Positions 60,001-64,000 of a DNA stretch of 64,000 nucleotides are shown in pieces. Numbering within the stretch: position 1 is the stretch's first letter; the number at the start of each line of letters is the position of its first letter. The position numbers were made by a program, and so were the translations under genes. The notes below the pieces were generated by a model. It made no database searches. It had not been told where the DNA came from and saw only the letters and a program-made list of their open reading frames with translations. The stretch lies in contig CAADRB010000067.1 in the NCBI GenBank assembly GCA_900708905.1, positions 1 through 64,000 on the forward strand, given 5' to 3'. Source of the DNA: Hymenolepis diminuta (taxonomy: Eukaryota; Platyhelminthes; Cestoda; Cyclophyllidea; Hymenolepididae).

Positions 60001-62312
60001 AGGAAAGCGTTTCCAATGTGAAATCTTCACCTACACCGCCACCATCACCGTAGCTTTAATCACCATTGCGATGGAAATTAATACTTACCTGGTATTCTGA
60101 ACTACAGGCAAATGCACACTTTACTTTAATTATCTCATCATAATTTTGATATGATGTTTTTGAAGAATTTCAAAGTCGTATATTAATTATCAGCAAGATA
60201 TACTTTTTAGAACTCACAACATCTGGCTTCTTTGTAGAGTAGGGTAATCCTCGTATTCGAACAACAATCTGCTTTTCGTCAGTTAATTGTTGGAGGAAAC
60301 TTGCAATATCTGGATATCGGCCTAACAATAGGCAAAAACCAAAAGTAAGTTCGGATGATTATAAAATTTATATGTAGCTGTGCACTTACACACAGCGTAC
60401 TGAAGAAAAAGCTCTTCTGAAGCCATAACAATCTGAACATTAGTTGGACGGTTATTTTGATTGAGAGATGACGCTTCAAGGTTTGCTAAGACGTCATAAT
60501 CTTGTTGACTTGTCCTATTGCAGGCTAGCTGAGCATCCAAACCGCTTTCAAATGCAATATAAGCGGTGTTACTACGACGTCCTTCGGCTATTTTGATTGC
60601 TATTCCGCCAGGTCGTATATTCAACCCCCGAAAGAAAACTGCTATTGTATATGGTGTTGCTGTCCATGGGAGTTGATGCATTTCTGTAACTGTGCCAGGG
60701 GATATAACAGCGTCTTCTGAACTGGGACCGGAAAATTATTATGAGTTTATTTAGATAATTTAAAGAGGTCATTTGTTAAAGAACGTACAAATCAAGCCAG
60801 AGTACATGTGAGTGATGCATATTCAGTGACGTGGATGGTCAAGAATATTTGTTAATTCCGGACAACAAAAGGGAGGGTAGAATGAAGATTTCTATTAAGA
60901 GTGACTGCGGGATATCTTTTCCCTACTCCCCTAGGCTTTGGAAGTCATTATTTGACAAGTTTAAAATCTTACCCGTGACCTATTGATAAGTGTGCAGAAT
61001 AATAAGAAGATTTAGGAGAGAACACACTTTGAATAGGTCTCACGTTAATATATTACGCCTCTTAAAACCTTTTAGATACACCAACGAGATTGAACCATTG
61101 ATAGGAGAAAGCTAATCATAGATGTGGGCATGATGATATATCATGTGACCATACACTAAAAACATGAATATCACAATACCAAATAACCATTCTGTAACTA
61201 CAAAGATGAGAGAAATTTCGTGATATAATCTTATAGACTCATGTCGTTCGTGATATTAAACAAATTTGAATTGGTTTGCGAAATAGGCCATATCAAATAA
61301 AACTAAATTCTCGTGCTTGAAAGAAAGTTTAACCAGTATAATTGCTTGCTTAAATGTCTTCAATGCTTAGTTTAAAGAAAAAAACTTCCTTTCTATTAAC
61401 TCTAATCAAGAAGGTTTTAAGGATAAAGACAAACTTATCACTCTCCAAGATCAAAGTAAGTGTTAAATTTTCAGATTTAGCTCTTCTTTCAAGCCAAAAC
61501 AATTTTGAAATCTATGCTTCCAGTTTTCTTATTGTATCTTTGATACGACATGTGGCTATTTTATTCGAATGTCATATATACAAATGCTATTTGATAAAGT
61601 TATTAACAATCAATGAATGTTATCAACTCCTTAATTCATAATGAATGAAATATTTTTACAAATTTAATATTTGAAAATGTTTGCACGGAGTTTGAACCAT
61701 AAGATTGCATATGAAATCTTAAACGTACATTTTTCATTTACTTACATAATGGCATGGATATACATAGGGTTGATTTGCAGAGCTTTACTAAACTTGTGCC
61801 CTAAAATGAAAGAAAAATGACCTTATTAAAGCTTAAAATAATATTAAAAGAAATTTACTGAGAAATGAAAACCTTCGAACAAATACTTCTCAACAACTTC
61901 GCACATCCATTCAACCGTTGTCAAAGGAGTTCTTGTCTTATTGTATCCTGAAATTGGATAAATTAAGTCTGCATTGAGCTTACCGTCAATAGGCAAAAAC
62001 TGCCCGATTTCAAAGTACTTCCACCAAAATGGATCTGCTGAAAGCGATTGTTCAACTCCTGCATGAATCATTTCATGATGAAGACCATTTCGAATCCCCA
62101 TGTGGCCCTTGCTTAACATGGTAACATCAGCTAGTTGACAATGACGTTCCACAGACTGTGTTAGCTTGAAAAAATATTTATCCGTTAATACAATTTTAAA
62201 CGATCTTGATTACCTCTGTGAGTGCATCCTGGAAATTTGTGACGGTAAAGTGATTTCCAGTTGTGGGCTGGGATTTTGGGCCGCAGATGAAAATTGAACA
62301 TTGAAACAGACT
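56842..62312 (-). CDS. ESRP/Fusilli-type epithelial splicing regulator, 5' end unresolved
   Basis: ESRP/Fusilli proteins bind GU-rich pre-mRNA motifs and control alternative splicing in epithelia. Ten minus-strand exons join in phase into 756 residues plus stop; human ESRP1 and ESRP2 have 681 and 727 including an N-terminal exonuclease-like fold. Exons 1-3 match the segment before RRM1 (FQDALTELTQSVE versus the ESRP xLDQALRQFNQSVS). RRM1 (about 158-235) has MHQLPWTATPYTIAVFFRGL and GRRSNTAYIAF, with an Asn-rich insert. RRM2 (about 280-365) is best conserved: IVVRIRGLPYSTKKPD, DCRPTGDAFVLF, GQRYVELFKAS. A third RRM (about 478-560) is divergent, and a fourth RRM-like unit starts near 651 (CILQTTGLPRNVTQEELN). 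The true start and the rest of the N-terminal domain lie upstream, in exons not recognised or beyond the window. Family call firm; two junctions uncertain. Confidence 0.88.
57198..57448 (-). CDS. ESRP homologue exon i, RRM4 start
   Basis: Acceptor AATTATAG ends at 57449; donor TCT|GTGAGT. Ser/Ala/Leu-rich linker, then CILQTTGLPRNVTQEELNSL. Confidence 0.82.
58143..58389 (-). CDS. ESRP homologue exon h, rest of RRM3
   Basis: Acceptor TTTGTTTTAG ends at 58390; donor TCTG|GTAGGC. LTDGSWLLLFAEFPDAVW is the RRM3 strand-helix unit; the aromatic RNP1 pattern is poorly kept. Confidence 0.8.
58465..58911 (-). CDS. ESRP homologue exon g, linker and start of RRM3
   Basis: Acceptor TTACATTAG ends at 58912. 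A Pro/Thr/Leu-rich linker is followed by ARFVLQIIDLPTTYSRQNMR. The donor placed at ATA|GTACGC keeps the frame; the nearer ATGT|GTAAAA does not. The 3' edge is therefore uncertain by about 12 nt. Confidence 0.75.
59222..59431 (-). CDS. ESRP homologue exon f, RRM2 core
   Basis: Acceptor CATTTTAG ends at 59432; donor CAG|GTAATT; 70 codons in phase 0. It contains DCRPTGDAFVLF and GQRYVELFKAS, diagnostic of ESRP RRM2. Confidence 0.93.
60218..60321 (-). CDS. ESRP homologue exon e
   Basis: Acceptor CTATTGTTAG ends at 60322; donor GTT|GTGAGT. YPDIASFLQQLTDEKQ then IVVRIRGLPYSTKKPDV, the start of RRM2. Confidence 0.88.
60390..60721 (-). CDS. ESRP homologue exon d, RRM1
   Basis: Acceptor CCGGTCCCAG ends at 60722; donor GTGT|GTAAGT. 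FFRGLNIRPGGIAIKIAEGR is nearly the vertebrate RRM1 signature. Confidence 0.9.
61746..61800 (-). CDS. ESRP homologue exon c
   Basis: A 55-nt exon between CATTTTAG and AT|GTAAGT. GHKFSKALQINPMYIHAI sits where ESRP has the HRFSDPERVNYKF-type segment before RRM1. Confidence 0.72.
61873..62164 (-). CDS. ESRP homologue exon b, N-terminal domain
   Basis: Acceptor TTTTTTCAAG ends at 62165. LTQSVERHCQLADVTML and DPFWWKYFEIGQFLP, then TTVEWMCEVVEKYLFE, follow the ESRP N-terminal domain. The donor GAAG|GTTTTC is weak. A stronger-looking TCA|GTAAAT 18 nt further on breaks the frame of the next exon. Confidence 0.75.
62214..62312 (-). CDS. ESRP homologue exon a
   Basis: Acceptor GCATTTTAG ends at 62313; donor GAG|GTAATC; 33 codons in phase 0 (SLFQCSIFICGPKSQ to FQDALTE). 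A 49-nt intron follows. Confidence 0.72.
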
Positions 62313-63622
62313 CTAAAATGCAAAATTACGGACGGCATTATTCAGTTACTGTTTCTTTAAGGACTAATTATTTAGATAATGAATAAGATAAAATCCATAA
62401 TAACTAAGAATGTAGTTTTGGCACTTCAATCACAAATCTTGTGTACTACTGCACATATATAGAAAATTTTTCATCGACAATTGGCATATACTAGTTAGCT
62501 AACAAAACTTCAGACGAATTCTAAGTAATTTTGCGATGGTAGTAGATAATTGCAGTCAGGTATGATAATAAAGAAATGGCCTATAAAAGGACAAAACCCA
62601 TAAAATCATATTTTTATAGAAATTTTCCCTTTGTGATTGTTAAATCGCATCCGGTTAATGATCCCGTCATCATATACACTAAATCATTTTCAGTAGAAAT
62701 GTTATCAAACTGTCAGAAATGTAGATTTCCTGTTGATCATTATTCTAATCATCGCAGGATTGGCTAGTGTCATGAAGAGAGATTTGAAGATCTCGAAATA
62801 CTTTTCTTTGAATGCTGTTTTGTTGCATTTATTTGTACTTGCCTATATCAACCTGCCCCTCTTAGGTGCCGTATCCTAATCGTATAAATCTCTTCAGTTC
62901 TTGATGTACGCTTTTGCAGGAAATGTGGTCCGAATAACTATTTTGTAAAAATATAAAATTTAAGATGAAATGGCGCAAGGGTCCGTAAAGTATGAAAGAT
63001 AGAAACATGAACAAAGAACCATTAAATGGTACGAAGTTAAGAGGAAGCGACCATCTTATCGAAATGACCACTACTTCGCGGAACTTTACTTGAGTACATC
63101 TGGGATCAAAGCTTCTCATAAGCCACCGTTCTCTCGCATTGGTAAGCATTCTAAGTAGTACTTCTCTACTGGCTAGGGGGGTTGCTAGCTCAATCTATTT
63201 CCAATTTTGCTGTAATAACGTGCCTGGTAATTCACATTTGCTTCTGCATAGAATACACGATTATGGAACTAAATAAAAGTAAAATCCTCAGTTGATGAAA
63301 AATAGCATTCAAAAATTGTCAAAATAAACGGAGCTCCTAATAAACATTCTATGTTCAAATAATTAAGGTTTTTACGTCTTTAAAATAGTTTAAAAAACAA
63401 TTCAATACTTGATCCCAGGAGGAGTCTTTAATCTTTCCCATCAAAATTTAGCTTTAATTTTTGAGCCAGATATATGGGTAGTTTTTGATTTGAAACAAAA
63501 AAAGTTGCTTTGGATGAAATTTTAGAGTAGTGATTAATAGGAAGATATCATTTGTGATTGAAAAGCTCAAATAACGCTTGAAACGAAAAGTTAATATCGC
63601 AGTACTCTCCCATACCTCTTAC
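62313..63622. other. Upstream flank of the recognised ESRP exons
   Basis: Either an ESRP intron or 5' flank. The minus ORF at 62862-63149 (LTNARERWLMRSFDP...) and the plus ORF at 62576-62767 have no family match or phase support. Confidence 0.45.
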
Positions 63623-63805
63623 CTGCATGGAAAATAGCATTTTCCTAAAGGTTTGATTATACTGAATGGAATCGTAAATTATCATCTCATCCAGTACGGC
63701 TTGGAAACCATGAGAATTGATAGCCACTTGTAGTACGAGGACACCTTTGATTTTACAAGAATAAAATGTTTTACGTACGTCAACCACCAGGTCGGCATTA
63801 TTTGG
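63623..63805 (-). CDS. Doubtful further exon upstream of the ESRP homologue
   Basis: Open for 61 codons (VVDVRKTFYSCKIKGVLVLQ and SHGFQAVLDEMIIYDSIQYN) and ending at a strong donor ATGCAG|GTAAGA in phase 0, which would fit exon a. However, an in-frame TGA at 63806-63808 lies before any usable acceptor, and the sequence does not resemble the ESRP N-terminus. It could be a real exon with a sequencing error, an exon of another gene, or chance. Confidence 0.25.
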
Positions 63806-64000
63806 TCAATTCCTAACAGGTAAATTCAAAGCTATTTCTGGAAAATACACGATTAAATTAATATATGCAAATCAAAACCTGGGCTTTTGGAGATATTCGT
63901 CTAAAAGAAATATCGTCTAATAGTCCAATAGCTCAATGAAACTATCTCAAATATCTCTAAATTGATGATCTACAAGACTTAAAGATCATAACCGTCACCG

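Noticed and set aside
61354..61641. 95-codon plus ORF in the ESRP region
   Set aside because: AT-rich Leu/Ser/Lys composition, inside an ESRP intron, no family match.
62862..63149. 95-codon minus ORF considered as an ESRP N-terminal exon
   Set aside because: No resemblance to the ESRP N-terminal domain and no donor in phase before its stop.
1..64000. CRISPR arrays, bacterial operons, ribosomal RNA genes
   Set aside because: No regularly spaced direct repeats, no prokaryotic gene organisation and no conserved rRNA sequence seen; spliced genes show this is animal nuclear DNA.

Overview
Metazoan nuclear DNA, AT-rich, with small GC-richer coding exons separated by introns ranging from very short (44-78 nt) to long (up to 12.8 kb). 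The protein families (AFAP1-type adaptor, ESRP/Fusilli splicing factor, Acinus, TSPO) indicate a bilaterian animal. The decayed Ty3/Gypsy element at 8.4-10.2 kb has a gag and zinc-knuckle layout that I associate with parasitic flatworm elements. A platyhelminth, most likely a cestode, is my best inference, but nothing here proves it. A 4-base N run at 10321-10324 marks an assembly gap.

Layout, left to right. (1) 1-2400: no gene recognised; an LTR-like block (~281-497) and an (AT)n/(GT)n microsatellite (641-706). (2) 2408-3703, minus: the 3' end of an Acinus (ACIN1) homologue carrying the RNPS1/SAP18-binding motif, with no RRM exon found upstream in the window. (3) 5350-5915, plus: a complete two-exon TSPO gene with a 44-nt intron. 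(4) About 8.4-10.2 kb, plus: a frameshifted, internally deleted Gypsy element. (5) 13186-56358, minus: an AFAP1-family gene of 11 coding exons. I joined the exons from splice sites and every junction keeps reading phase, giving a 1150-residue protein with an AFAP1-like N-terminus and two PH domains. Its introns hold interspersed repeats, several plus-strand fragments resembling MAGUK guanylate-kinase (GK) domains, and a small minus-strand ORF. (6) 56842-62312, minus: an ESRP/Fusilli splicing-factor gene (10 exons, 5' end unresolved), ending 483 bp upstream of the AFAP1-like start codon in the same orientation. (7) 62313-64000: only a doubtful further exon.

These genes do not form a pathway. 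ESRP and Acinus homologues act on nuclear RNA processing, the AFAP1 homologue is expected at the actin cytoskeleton, and TSPO is an organelle membrane protein. The ESRP/AFAP1 head-to-tail spacing is the only arrangement that hints at linked expression. The least explained feature is the set of GK-like fragments at 33.1-34.1, 37.6, 43.5 and 51.4 kb.

All exon models come from reading splice motifs, phase and remembered family sequence. No search, alignment or RNA data was available.
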